A stretch of 64,000 bases of DNA from Herbiconiux aconitum (lineage in GTDB: Bacteria > Actinomycetota > Actinomycetes > Actinomycetales > Microbacteriaceae), in the NCBI RefSeq assembly GCF_024979235.1, contig NZ_JANLCM010000003.1, forward strand, positions 1-64,000. Reading direction: 5' to 3'. The first letter of the stretch is position 1; each line of letters begins with the position of its first letter. Made by a program: the position numbers and the translations under genes. Shown here piece after piece: positions 8,761 through 17,916 of the stretch. The notes below the pieces were generated by a model. That model did no database searches. It saw nothing but the letters and a program-made list of their open reading frames with translations, and was not told the DNA's origin.

Positions 8761-9192
8761 ATGAACGAGACGACCACGATGATGTCGATGCTCTCCGAGA
8801 AGATGGAGGGCCCCATGGCCGACATGGACATGATGATGATGCAGCGCTGCATCGAGGCGTGCTCCGCCGCCGAGCAGGCCTGCACCATGTGCGCCGGTTC
8901 GATGGCGATGGAAGGCAAGCCCGTCGTCACGATGTGCATGACCTGCGCCGAGATGTGCAACACCATGATGCGCATGATGATGCGCCCGATGCCCTCAAGC
9001 GGGATGGGCATGACCGCGATGATGTCGATGCTCGGCGCCACGTCAGCGATGTGCCGCGCTACCGCCGAAGACTGCATGGCCATGGGCGACATGAACGCCG
9101 CCGCGAAGATGTGCGCTCAGGTCTGCCTGAACTGCGCCGACGCCTGCGACGCGATGATGGCGTCGATGAAGACCATGATGCCGAGCATGTGA
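8761..9192 (+). CDS. Met/Cys-rich four-helix copper-storage-like protein (DUF326/Csp type)
   Basis: A 143-aa protein with, by my count, 13 Cys and about 39 Met. The cysteines fall in helical CxxxC/CxxC spacings (C30, C34, C41, C44, C59, C62, C66, C98, C105, C118, C122, C125, C129), as in the Csp copper-storage proteins, whose four-helix bundles are lined with Cys thiolates that bind Cu(I). There is no signal peptide, which points to a cytosolic Csp3-like role. The ATG at 8761 is preceded by GAGAGGTGGGAAG. The exceptional Met load is concentrated between the cysteine helices. No copper exporter or CsoR-type regulator is adjacent. Function is inferred from the family pattern. Confidence 0.75.
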   Translation: MNETTTMMSMLSEKMEGPMADMDMMMMQRCIEACSAAEQACTMCAGSMAMEGKPVVTMCMTCAEMCNTMMRMMMRPMPSSGMGMTAMMSMLGATSAMCRATAEDCMAMGDMNAAAKMCAQVCLNCADACDAMMASMKTMMPSM

Positions 9193-9209
9193 CGCCGCTC
9201 GTCTGACCG

Positions 9210-9235
9210 AAACGCCCGGCTCCCGCGGGGGCGTT
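9210..9235. terminator. Hairpin between convergent genes
   Basis: AACGCCC (9210-9216) pairs with GGGCGTT (9229-9235), just downstream of the copper-storage-like gene and just before the stop of the converging hypothetical gene. Confidence 0.5.
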
Positions 9236-9242
9236 CGTGCGT

Positions 9243-9575
9243 TCAGGCCGCGCGCACGCTCACGAGCTCGTCGCCGATGGCGAGAACGCCGTAGAGACCG
9301 TGCACCGCGATCGGTGACCCGGGGATCAGCACGTCGCTCAGGTCGGCGTGGTGCCAGCGCTGCCCGACGGATGCGTCGTGCAGCGCCACGAACTCGATCC
9401 ACCCGTCGGCCGAAGAGGAGACGACCAAAGCGTCGACCCACTGGGACGGCGTGGCCGAGGCGGCACGGCGGATGATCGGGTGCAGCTCGTGACCCTCGTC
9501 GAAAGCGGCCATGTCGCACGCGGTTGCTCCGAGGTGGTCGAGATGTGCGTCGTGACGAGGCTGCGGGTTCGACAT
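9243..9575 (-). CDS. Hypothetical protein, 110 aa
   Basis: Starts at the ATG at 9575, preceded by AAAGGGGAATC. It is soluble and acidic/His-rich at the N-terminus (HDAHLDHLGATACD), followed by alternating hydrophobic strands (DALVVSSSADGWIEFVALHD, IAVHGLYGVLAIGDELVSV), which look like a small beta-barrel. I recognise no family. It is flanked by a terminator on each side, so it is probably monocistronic. Confidence 0.6.
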   Translation of the reverse strand: MSNPQPRHDAHLDHLGATACDMAAFDEGHELHPIIRRAASATPSQWVDALVVSSSADGWIEFVALHDASVGQRWHHADLSDVLIPGSPIAVHGLYGVLAIGDELVSVRAA

Positions 9576-9631
9576 GATTCCCCTTTCGGATGCCGGTGGA
9601 CGTGCTGGGCTGATCGGTCGAGTGTAGGCGC

Positions 9632-9688
9632 GACGACGCGGCCCCGTGCATCCGCCCGTAACAGGGCGACACACGAGGCCGCGGCGTC
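9632..9688 (-). terminator. Terminator of the PadR-ABC operon
   Basis: A 17-bp stem with two mismatches (9632-9648 with 9672-9688) brackets a 23-nt loop and reaches into the permease stop codon. It follows the last gene of the operon running from about 11954 to 9687. Confidence 0.5.
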
Positions 9689-10460
9689 AGCTGATCTTGC
9701 GTTTGTAGATCGTGATCGCGAAGCCGTACGCCACCACGAGGATGCCGACGAGCCAGGCCAGAGCGATCCAGATGTCGCTGCCCACCGGCTGTTCGGCGAA
9801 CAGAGCGCGGATGGTGTTCACGATCGACGTCACCGGCTGGTTCTCGGCGAACCAGGCCACCGGAGCGGGCATCGAGTCGGTCGGCACGAACGCCGAGCTG
9901 ATGAAGGGCAGGAAGATCAGCGGATAGCTGAACGCACTCGCGCCGTCGACCGATTTCGCCGAGAGTCCGGCGATCACCGCGATCCAGGTCAGCGCGAGGG
10001 TGAACAGGATGAGGATGCCGGCCACGGCGAGCCATGCGCCGAGGGATGCTCCGGTGCGGAATCCGAGGATCAACGCGACACCCGTGACGATCGCCACCGA
10101 GACCAGGTTGGCGGCCAGGGAGGTGAGCACGTGGGCCCAGAGCACACTCGATCGGGCGATCGGCATCGACTGGAAGCGCTCGAAGATGCCGCCCTGCAGG
10201 TCGAGGAACAGCCGGTAGGAGGTGTAGGCGACCCCCGACGCGATGGTGATGAGCAGGATGCCGGGGAGCATGTAGTTCACGTATGACTCGTCGGAGCCGG
10301 TCTGGATCGCACCGCCCAAGACGTAGACGAACAACAGCATCAGGGCGACCGGGGTGACCGCGGTCGTGATGATGGTGTCGGGGCTGCGGACGATGTGGCG
10401 AAGCGACCGCCCGGTCAAGACGCCGGTGTCGCCGAGCACGTGGGTGGCGGTGGTGGTCAT
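9687..10460 (-). CDS. ABC-2 type exporter permease (daunorubicin-resistance DrrB-like)
   Basis: A 257-aa integral membrane protein with about six membrane segments. It carries the ABC-2 signature region around NYMLPGILLITIASG and FERFQSMPIARSSVLWA. The start ATG shares one base with the stop of the ATPase gene (TGATG, 10458-10462) and has AAGGA in the end of that gene, so the two are translationally coupled. With the ATPase it should form an efflux transporter for a hydrophobic compound or drug. The substrate is not determinable from sequence. It is regulated by the PadR protein at the head of the operon. Confidence 0.87.
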   Translation of the reverse strand: MTTTATHVLGDTGVLTGRSLRHIVRSPDTIITTAVTPVALMLLFVYVLGGAIQTGSDESYVNYMLPGILLITIASGVAYTSYRLFLDLQGGIFERFQSMPIARSSVLWAHVLTSLAANLVSVAIVTGVALILGFRTGASLGAWLAVAGILILFTLALTWIAVIAGLSAKSVDGASAFSYPLIFLPFISSAFVPTDSMPAPVAWFAENQPVTSIVNTIRALFAEQPVGSDIWIALAWLVGILVVAYGFAITIYKRKIS

Positions 10461-11233
10461 CAGAGTTCCTTTCGTGCGGAGTCGCCGCCCACGAGCGCGA
10501 GGAAGACGTCTTCGAGGGAGGGTTGCTTCTCGACGTATTCCACTTGGGCGGGCGGGAGGAGTTGCTTGAGTTCGCTGAGGGTGCCGTTCTGGATGATCGT
10601 TCCCTCGTGCAGGATCGCGATGCGGTCGGCGAGTTGTTCTGCTTCGTCGAGGTACTGGGTGGTGAGCAGCACCGTCGTGCCCTGACCTGCGAGCTGCTTG
10701 ACCGTCTGCCACACCTCGAGTCGCGCCTGGGGGTCGAGGCCGGTCGTCGGCTCGTCGAGGAAGATGACCGGCGGATCGCCGATCAAGCTCATCGCGATGT
10801 CGAGGCGGCGGCGCATGCCTCCCGAGTAGGTGCCGGCCTTGCGGTTGCCGGCGTCGGTGAGCGAGAAGCGGGCGAGCAGGTCGTCCGCGATCTGGCCCGG
10901 GTTCTTCAGATGCCGCAGCCTCGCCACCAGAACGAGGTTCTCGCGGCCGCTCAGCACCTCGTCGACCGCGGCGAACTGCCCGGTGAGGCTGATGGATTCG
11001 CGCACCTCGCCCGGCTTGGCCGCCACGTCGAATCCGTGCACCGATGCGGTGCCGGTGTCGGCCTTCAGGAGCGTCGACAGGATGCGCACCAAGGTGGTCT
11101 TGCCGGCGCCGTTCGAGCCGAGCAGCGCGAAGATGGTGCCGGCTGCCACGTCGAAGTCGACGCCTCGCAGCACCTCGAGCTCTTTGAACGACTTCGTGAT
11201 GCCCTGCACGTGGATGGCTGGTTCGGTGCTCAT
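10460..11233 (-). CDS. ABC exporter ATP-binding subunit (DrrA-like)
   Basis: A 257-aa nucleotide-binding protein. It has Walker A GSNGAGKTT, signature YSGGMRRRL, Walker B VIFLDEPTTGLD and the switch-His region. Those three motifs are intact, but the H-loop position reads LLTTQYLDEAEQLAD, with Gln in place of the usual His, as in the DrrA subfamily. The start ATG overlaps the stop of the DUF1048 gene by four bases (11230-11233). It energises the permease encoded immediately downstream. Confidence 0.88.
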   Translation of the reverse strand: MSTEPAIHVQGITKSFKELEVLRGVDFDVAAGTIFALLGSNGAGKTTLVRILSTLLKADTGTASVHGFDVAAKPGEVRESISLTGQFAAVDEVLSGRENLVLVARLRHLKNPGQIADDLLARFSLTDAGNRKAGTYSGGMRRRLDIAMSLIGDPPVIFLDEPTTGLDPQARLEVWQTVKQLAGQGTTVLLTTQYLDEAEQLADRIAILHEGTIIQNGTLSELKQLLPPAQVEYVEKQPSLEDVFLALVGGDSARKEL

Positions 11234-11598
11234 TTCTTCTCCTCCCGCTCCGCGTCTTCGATGGCCTGGTTCAGGCGAGCGCGCTCCTTGTCGATCCACT
11301 GCTTGCCGGCGTAGGCCTCGGCGAACGACTCGGCGAACTCGACCGGATCGTCGCCGACGATGTCGCGCACCGGCGTCTCGTCGACCGCGGCGCGCTCCCA
11401 GAGGTCGGCCAGATCGGTGAACATGATGATGAGGGTCTCGCCGTCGGTGATGCCCCCGGAGTACATCAGGTAGCGGTGCATCGCCTTCGCCGAAGCCCGG
11501 TACGGCTCCGGAAGCGTGTCGATGCGCTTCTTGTCCCGCTTGTACTGCTTCTTCTGCTCGAGCGAGCCGGTGAGGGTCTCGATCCATTTCGCAGCCAT
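11230..11598 (-). CDS. DUF1048 family protein
   Basis: A 122-aa, highly charged helical protein (KQYKRDKKRIDTLPEPYRASAKAMHRYLM) of the DUF1048 type, which commonly accompanies PadR regulators and ABC exporters. It overlaps the ATPase start by four bases and follows the PadR gene after two bases, so it is firmly in the operon. Its biochemical role is unknown. The absence of membrane segments suggests a cytosolic accessory or regulatory protein. Confidence 0.8.
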   Translation of the reverse strand: MAAKWIETLTGSLEQKKQYKRDKKRIDTLPEPYRASAKAMHRYLMYSGGITDGETLIIMFTDLADLWERAAVDETPVRDIVGDDPVEFAESFAEAYAGKQWIDKERARLNQAIEDAEREEKK

Positions 11599-11600
11599 GA

Positions 11601-11954
11601 CTATTCGTCCCCTTCGTCGTGCGATTGTTCGGTGGTGTCGTGCAGTTTCCCGATCCGTTCCGCCAGGAATTCCCAGCTCTTCCAGAACTCGTCGAGGTAC
11701 TCGCCGCCTGAGGCGTTGAGCGAGTAGACCTTGCGGGGCGGCCCCTTCTCCGACGGGACCTTCGTCACGTCGACGTAGCCCCGTTGCTCGATCCGCACCA
11801 GCAGTGCGTAGACGGTGCCCTCGACGATGTCGGAGAACCCCTGATCGCGCAGCCGCGCGGTGATCTCGTAGCCGTAGGCCGGCTGCGCCGCGAGGATCGC
11901 GAGAACGATGCCCTCCAACGTGCCCTTGAGCATCTCGGTCATCTGTTTGGCCAT
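11601..11954 (-). CDS. PadR-family repressor
   Basis: A 117-aa winged-helix regulator: LKGTLEGIVLAILAAQPAYGYEI and GTVYALLVRIEQRGYV are the hallmark PadR HTH and wing, followed by a helical dimerisation tail. The ATG at 11954 has AAGGAGGGG 3-8 nt upstream. First gene of the operon with DUF1048 and the ABC exporter. PadR proteins typically repress their own exporter operon until a toxic compound binds. Direct and inverted repeats just upstream (11976-12032) look like its operator. Confidence 0.88.
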   Translation of the reverse strand: MAKQMTEMLKGTLEGIVLAILAAQPAYGYEITARLRDQGFSDIVEGTVYALLVRIEQRGYVDVTKVPSEKGPPRKVYSLNASGGEYLDEFWKSWEFLAERIGKLHDTTEQSHDEGDE

Positions 11955-11975
11955 GAGCCCCTCCTTTCAACTACT

Positions 11976-12032
11976 CGGTGTTGCTGACTACTGCTAGATA
12001 GTAACGCCAACTACCGGTAGATAGCAACACTG
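11976..12032. promoter_or_regulatory. Probable PadR operator repeats
   Basis: Two 18-bp direct repeats (11988-12005 and 12011-12028) match at 15 of 18 positions; the second contains the perfect palindrome CTACCGGTAG. They are bracketed by an inverted pair, CGGTGTTGCT (11976-11985) and AGCAACACTG (12023-12032). The region lies immediately upstream of the padR ribosome-binding site. The role is inferred from position and symmetry. Confidence 0.55.
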
Positions 12033-12148
12033 AATACCGAGGTGACAATATGACTTTCTCTGACGGCGGGGCTTTGCGTTTTCGGTGAAGGATGTTTGGG
12101 TTGTTCGATGGACTGCAGCCTGCGGTTCGAGAACGATTGGGCCCAGCG

Positions 12149-12961
12149 ATGATCGAATTCCGTTCGGTGACCAAACAGTTCCCCGACGGAACGGTGGCCG
12201 TCGAGGGCTTCGACCTGGTGATCCCACCGCGCAAGACCACCGTGCTGGTCGGCTCCTCCGGGTGCGGCAAGACGACGCTGTTGCGCATGATCAACCGGAT
12301 GATCGACCCGACCTCCGGAAGCATCCTGATCGACGGTGAGGACACCAGCGACCTCGCCCCGGTGAAGCTGCGTCGCCGCATCGGCTACGTGATGCAGAAC
12401 TCCGGCCTCCTGCCGCACCGCAAGGTCATCGACAACGTCGCGACCGTCCCGGTGCTGAACGGTGTGCCCAAGAAGGAGGCCCGGGCCCACGCGCTCGACC
12501 TGCTCGACTCGGTGGGACTTGACCGCTCGCTCGCCGACAAGTACCCGCGTCAGCTCTCCGGCGGCCAGCAGCAGCGGGTGGGCGTAGCGCGCGGGCTCGC
12601 TGCCGATCCGAACATCCTGCTGATGGACGAGCCCTTCGGCGCCGTCGACCCCATCGTGCGTGCCGAACTGCAGCAGGAGACGATCCGACTGCAAGAAGGG
12701 CTCGGCAAGACGGTCGTGTTCGTCACCCACGACATCGACGAAGCGTTCCTGCTCGGCCATCAGGTGGTCATCCTGCAGAAGGGCGGACACATCGCCCAGA
12801 TCGGCACACCCGCCGAGATCCTCGCCGCTCCGGCCGACGACTTCGTGGCCAGCTTCGTGGGTGCCGACAAAGGCAAACGGGTGCTGCGCATCCAGAGGGT
12901 GGGCGACCGAGACGTGGTGGTCGACGAGAACGGCACACCGACGGGAGTGCTCCAGCCGTGA
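12149..12961 (+). CDS. Osmoprotectant ABC importer ATPase (OpuCA/ProV-like)
   Basis: A 270-aa ATPase starting at the ATG at 12149. It has Walker A GSSGCGKTT, Q-loop VMQNSGLLPH, signature LSGGQQQRVGVARGLA, Walker B ILLMDEPFGAVD and H-loop FVTHD, which is the quaternary-amine transporter pattern. The C-terminal tail is too short for the paired CBS domains that sense ionic strength in OpuA/OpuC. No strong Shine-Dalgarno is visible. The stop overlaps the GTG start of the first permease (GTGA). It drives uptake of glycine betaine, choline or related solutes. Confidence 0.87.
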   Translation: MIEFRSVTKQFPDGTVAVEGFDLVIPPRKTTVLVGSSGCGKTTLLRMINRMIDPTSGSILIDGEDTSDLAPVKLRRRIGYVMQNSGLLPHRKVIDNVATVPVLNGVPKKEARAHALDLLDSVGLDRSLADKYPRQLSGGQQQRVGVARGLAADPNILLMDEPFGAVDPIVRAELQQETIRLQEGLGKTVVFVTHDIDEAFLLGHQVVILQKGGHIAQIGTPAEILAAPADDFVASFVGADKGKRVLRIQRVGDRDVVVDENGTPTGVLQP

Positions 12962-13653
12962 AGTGGCTCGAGTCGAACTTCGACCTGGTCTGGCAGCTCA
13001 CGCTCGCGCACATCGCGCTGAGCGTGCCGCCGATCGTGTTCGGCTTCATCATCGCCATCCCGCTCGGCTGGATCGCGAACCGCTACCAGCTGACGCGCGG
13101 CACCATCCTCGTGGTGCTCGGCCTGCTCTACACGATCCCGTCGCTGCCGCTGTTCATCTTCATGCCGATCATCCTCGGCACGCCCCTGCTCTCCTCGGTG
13201 AACGTCACCGTCGCGCTCACCATCTACGCGGTCGCCCTGATGGTGCGCACGGCGGCGGACGGCCTCACCTCGGTCGACAAAGACACCCTGCTGGCCGCCT
13301 CCGGGATGGGGTACTCGGGCTGGCAACGCTTCTGGCGGGTCGAACTGCCGCTCTCCGGCCCCGTGCTGCTCTCCGGGCTGCGCGTGGTCTCGGCGAGCAC
13401 CGTCAGTCTCGCCACGATCGGCTCGGTCGTCGGCGTCACGAGCCTCGGCTACCTGTTCATCAACGGCTTCCAGCGCAACATCCCGGCCGAAGTCATCACC
13501 GGCATCGTCGCGGTGCTGGTCATCGCCATCGTGTTCGACCTGATCCTCGTGCTCCTCGGCCGACTGCTGCTGCCCTGGAACCGTCGTGAGCGCGCCGGTT
13601 CGTCACGATCGGCCCGCCGCAAGGCGGTCCTGGTGTCGGAGGGTGTCTCGTGA
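12958..13653 (+). CDS. Osmoprotectant ABC importer permease 1
   Basis: A 231-aa membrane protein with about six helices and the binding-protein-dependent transport EAA-type loop (DTLLAASGMGYSGWQRFWRV). It is homologous in layout to OpuCB/OpuCD. The GTG start overlaps the ATPase stop, and its own stop overlaps the start of the second permease. It pairs with that permease to form the translocation channel. The C-terminal basic tail (RRERAGSSRSARRK) is cytoplasmic. Confidence 0.87.
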   Translation: MKWLESNFDLVWQLTLAHIALSVPPIVFGFIIAIPLGWIANRYQLTRGTILVVLGLLYTIPSLPLFIFMPIILGTPLLSSVNVTVALTIYAVALMVRTAADGLTSVDKDTLLAASGMGYSGWQRFWRVELPLSGPVLLSGLRVVSASTVSLATIGSVVGVTSLGYLFINGFQRNIPAEVITGIVAVLVIAIVFDLILVLLGRLLLPWNRRERAGSSRSARRKAVLVSEGVS

Positions 13654-14387
13654 ACCTCTTCTTCGACGGCATCGCCTGGATTCTCGACCCGGCCAACCAG
13701 ACCGGGCCGGGCGGATGGTTCGCGCGGCTGGGAGAACAGCTTGCCTACACCTTCGGTGCGGTCGCGATCGCCGCGATCATCGCCATCCCGCTCGGCTACC
13801 TGGTCGGGCACACCGGTCGCGGCCGTGACATCGCCGTGTCGCTGTCGGGCGGATTCCGGGCCCTGCCGAGTCTCGGCGTGCTGATCCTGCTGGCACTCGG
13901 CCTCGGCATCGGATTCCGCGCCCCGCTCATCACCTTCGTGATCCTGGCCATCCCGCCGATCCTGGCCGGCGCCTACGCCGGCTTCGAGGCGATCGACCGC
14001 ACGACGATCGACGCGGCCCGGGCGGTGGGCATGACCGAGGGGCAGGTGGTGCGCCAGGTCGAGATTCCGCTCGGCCTGCCACTGCTGATCGGCGGCATCC
14101 GTTCGGGCGTGCTGCAGGTGGTGGCCACGGCCACGCTGGCCGCCTACGTCAGCGGGGGAGCGCTCGGCGCCTTCATCTTCGAGGGGGTGGCGACGAGGAA
14201 TTATTCCGAGACCCTCGGCGCTTCCATCCTCGTGACTTTGCTCGCGTTGATCCTCGAAGGGGTCTTCGCGCTCATCCAGAAACTCGTGGTTCCCCGCGGC
14301 GTCGTCGCCCGGGAACTCAAGGAAGTCCGCACGGTGTCGTCCCGGCCCCGCGCGGCGGTGGGATCCCCCATCCAAGAAGGGAAATGA
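13650..14387 (+). CDS. Osmoprotectant ABC importer permease 2
   Basis: A 245-aa permease with about six helices and an EAA-type loop (TTIDAARAVGMTEGQVVRQVEIP). The GTG at 13650 overlaps the previous stop by four bases. It is the partner of the preceding permease; two distinct permeases, one ATPase and one lipoprotein are the classical OpuC/OpuB-type set. It ends in a short basic tail before the substrate-binding protein gene. Confidence 0.87.
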   Translation: MNLFFDGIAWILDPANQTGPGGWFARLGEQLAYTFGAVAIAAIIAIPLGYLVGHTGRGRDIAVSLSGGFRALPSLGVLILLALGLGIGFRAPLITFVILAIPPILAGAYAGFEAIDRTTIDAARAVGMTEGQVVRQVEIPLGLPLLIGGIRSGVLQVVATATLAAYVSGGALGAFIFEGVATRNYSETLGASILVTLLALILEGVFALIQKLVVPRGVVARELKEVRTVSSRPRAAVGSPIQEGK

Positions 14388-14389
14388 CA

Positions 14390-15325
14390 ATGTTCACAGC
14401 AATCAAGAAAGGCCGGCTCGTCGTAGGGCTTGTCGCGGTCAGTGCGGCGGCGGCGCTGGCAGGGTGCGCGTCGAGTAATCCACTCGACACCCCGTCGACG
14501 TCGGGTTCGAGCGGCGCCGCATCCGGCCCGATCGTGATCGGATCGCAGGCCTACTACTCGAACGAGATCATCGCCGAGATCTACGCACAGGCACTCGAAG
14601 CCAACGACATCGAGGTGACGCGCCAGTTCAACATCGGGCAACGCGACGCCTACCTCCCGGCCCTCGAGAGCGGCGAAGTTCAGCTCTTCCCGGAGTACAC
14701 GGGCAACCTGCTGCAGTTCTACGACCCCGAGACCACGGCCAAGACCAGCGACGACGTCTACGCCGCGCTCGCCGGCGCGCTGCCGAAGGGTCTCGAGGTG
14801 CTCGACCAGTCGCCCGCCACCGACCAGGACTCCTACAACGTCACCAAGGAGTTCTCCGAAGCCAACGACGTGACCAGCCTGGAAGACCTCGCCAAGGTCA
14901 CCACGCCGATCACCCTCGGCGGCAACTCGGAACTGCAGACCCGCCCCTACGGCCCGGACGGCCTGAAGAGCACCTACGGCGTCACCGTCGGCTTCACGCC
15001 GATCGAGGACTCGGGCGGACCCCTCACCATCCAGGCACTGAAGGACAACACGGTGCAGATGGTCAACATCTACAGCGCCGACCCGAACATCAAGACGTCC
15101 GGTCTCGTGACACTGGCCGACCCGAAGGGCCTGTTCCTGGCCTCCAACGTCGTGCCGCTCATCAACACCGACGCCGCCACTCCCGAGGTGACCGAGGTCA
15201 TCAACAAGGTGAGCGCCGCGCTGACCTCGGCCGACCTCGTCGACCTCAACTCGCAGAGCGTCAACGACCAGGAGTCGGCGGACACCATCGCGAAGAACTG
15301 GCTGGCGAAAGCTAACTTGTTCTGA
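14390..15325 (+). CDS. Osmoprotectant-binding lipoprotein (OpuCC/OsmF-like)
   Basis: A 311-aa periplasmic-type binding protein anchored by a lipobox (ALAGC, Cys about 25). The mature part fits the OpuAC substrate-binding family: IVIGSQAYYSNEIIAEIYAQ at the start of lobe 1 and EVQLFPEYTGNLLQFY. I prefer the ATG at 14390 to the overlapping one at 14384 because AAGGG sits 8 nt before it. It captures the solute outside the membrane for the two permeases encoded upstream. A small hairpin (15310-15316 with 15324-15330) spans the stop codon. Confidence 0.87.
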   Translation: MFTAIKKGRLVVGLVAVSAAAALAGCASSNPLDTPSTSGSSGAASGPIVIGSQAYYSNEIIAEIYAQALEANDIEVTRQFNIGQRDAYLPALESGEVQLFPEYTGNLLQFYDPETTAKTSDDVYAALAGALPKGLEVLDQSPATDQDSYNVTKEFSEANDVTSLEDLAKVTTPITLGGNSELQTRPYGPDGLKSTYGVTVGFTPIEDSGGPLTIQALKDNTVQMVNIYSADPNIKTSGLVTLADPKGLFLASNVVPLINTDAATPEVTEVINKVSAALTSADLVDLNSQSVNDQESADTIAKNWLAKANLF

Positions 15326-15353
15326 GTTAGCTCGCGGGCTGTGTTAGCTGCTG

Positions 15354-15611
15354 TGGGCGCCGTGCTTCGCGCGGCGTCCACAGGCGGCGCCGGTCCCTGC
15401 CCGGCGCCGCGCGACATGTTCGTGTGAGGTCGCTGTCGCGGCCTCGCGCTCACCCTGGGTCATCCGGGAGCGGCCTGCGGCCTGCTCTCTCGTTCCGGAT
15501 CATTCGGGATGTTGCGGGATCGCGGGACGAGAACGAAACGACGGACATAGTGCCGGGGTGCGGAGTGAGGGTCCGTCGTTTCCGCTCGAAGACGCAGGAG
15601 TCCGTCGTTTC
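15354..15611. repeat. Dispersed palindromic repeat, copy A
   Basis: A 25-nt block (15354-15378) and a 34-nt block (15389-15422) recur exactly, inverted, at 40032-40056 and 39989-40022. The second block contains the near-palindrome CGCGACATGTTCG. Further on come one inverted CGAAACGACGGA (15534-15545) and two direct TCCGTCGTTTC (15572-15582, 15601-15611). No coding potential is evident. The whole gene-free interval 15326-15700 between the converging osmoprotectant and DedA genes is occupied by this element plus a short possible gene remnant. Confidence 0.75.
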
Positions 15612-15634
15612 GTGCGCGAAGAGACACGCGTGCC

Positions 15635-15699
15635 CTAGGGGGCGGCGGTGCGGAGGTCGTCGATCGCCTGGTCGAACGCGGCCGCGTTCGCGCGGGAGC
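15635..15699 (-). pseudogene. Possible 3' remnant of a lost gene
   Basis: Directly after the DedA stop, the minus strand reads an open, codon-like tail (SSRANAAAFDQAIDDLRTAAP) ending at TAG (15635-15637), with no start. It could be a fragment left after repeat-associated rearrangement, or chance in GC-rich DNA. Its family is unidentifiable. Confidence 0.25.
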
Positions 15700-15700
15700 T

Positions 15701-16381
15701 TCAGGAGACCCCGTTCTCGTCCGATTCGTCGGGGGAGGATGGGGTCTCCTGCATATGGCGGGACTCGGAGCGGTTGATGAGCTTCTTCGCCACGAAGACG
15801 GCCACCACGAAGAGAGCTATCACCGCCACGAAGGCGTAGCCGGCCCAGTGGAGCTCGCGGGAGAGTTCGCGGTAGGAGCCGGCCGCGAAAGCGCCGACCG
15901 AGACGTACGCAAAGGCCCAGAGGATGCAGGCCGGCACCGTCCACTTCATGAAGCGGCGGTAACGCATCGGGCTCATGCCCACGGTGAGCGGGATGAGGGA
16001 GTGCAGCACGGGGATGAAGCGCGACAAGAAGACGGCGATGCCGCCACGCTTGGCGAGGTAGGTCTCCGCACGCGCCCAGTTCTTCTCGCCGATCCGCCTG
16101 CCCAGCCGGCTCGCCCGTAGTTTCGGACCGAACCAGCGCCCGATCGCGAATCCGATGCTCTCGCCGCAGAGCGCCCCGACGATCACCACCACCACCAGAG
16201 AGATGTATTCAAGCGGCCCGTCGACGGCTGTTGACGCCACCAGCACCACCGTGTCACCCGGCACCACGAGCCCGATCAGGATGCTCGTCTCGAGCAGAAT
16301 CGCGAGCCCCGCCAATAGCGTCCGGACCAGGGGATCTACCGACTGCACGGTATCCAGGAGCCAGGACAGCACCTCGTTCAT
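15701..16381 (-). CDS. DedA family membrane protein
   Basis: A 226-aa integral membrane protein of the DedA/SNARE-associated family, implicated in undecaprenyl-phosphate or phospholipid flipping and membrane homeostasis. Family features seen include ILIGLVVPGDTVV near the N-terminus, the conserved G-E-S-I-G-F-x-I-G-R-x-F-G region, and FLSRFIPVLHSLIPLTVGMSPMRY. About five hydrophobic segments, with a charged cytoplasmic tail. I chose the ATG at 16381; a GTG at 16396 is in frame. It is divergent from cydA. Confidence 0.87.
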   Translation of the reverse strand: MNEVLSWLLDTVQSVDPLVRTLLAGLAILLETSILIGLVVPGDTVVLVASTAVDGPLEYISLVVVVIVGALCGESIGFAIGRWFGPKLRASRLGRRIGEKNWARAETYLAKRGGIAVFLSRFIPVLHSLIPLTVGMSPMRYRRFMKWTVPACILWAFAYVSVGAFAAGSYRELSRELHWAGYAFVAVIALFVVAVFVAKKLINRSESRHMQETPSSPDESDENGVS

Positions 16382-16443
16382 CGCTGTATTCCACACCGCA
16401 TGCCAGCAACCCTATCGGCTCGAGCATGGGATTCCCCGATGGG

Positions 16444-16473
16444 TTTGGCTGCTTGTATACAAGTCGCTAGAAT
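16444..16473 (+). promoter_or_regulatory. cydABDC promoter with embedded palindromic operator
   Basis: TTTGGC (16444-16449) and TAGAAT (16468-16473) are 18 bp apart and fit -35/-10 hexamers. The spacer contains a perfect 12-bp palindrome, CTTGTATACAAG (16452-16463), resembling GntR-family operators of the TTGTATACAA type. A protein bound there would occlude RNA polymerase. The cydA start lies 25 bp downstream. Confidence 0.6.
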
Positions 16474-16497
16474 CGGTCGTGACGCTAGGAGTTCCTC

Positions 16498-17910
<1,413 letters not shown>

Positions 17911-17916
17911 GGAGAC

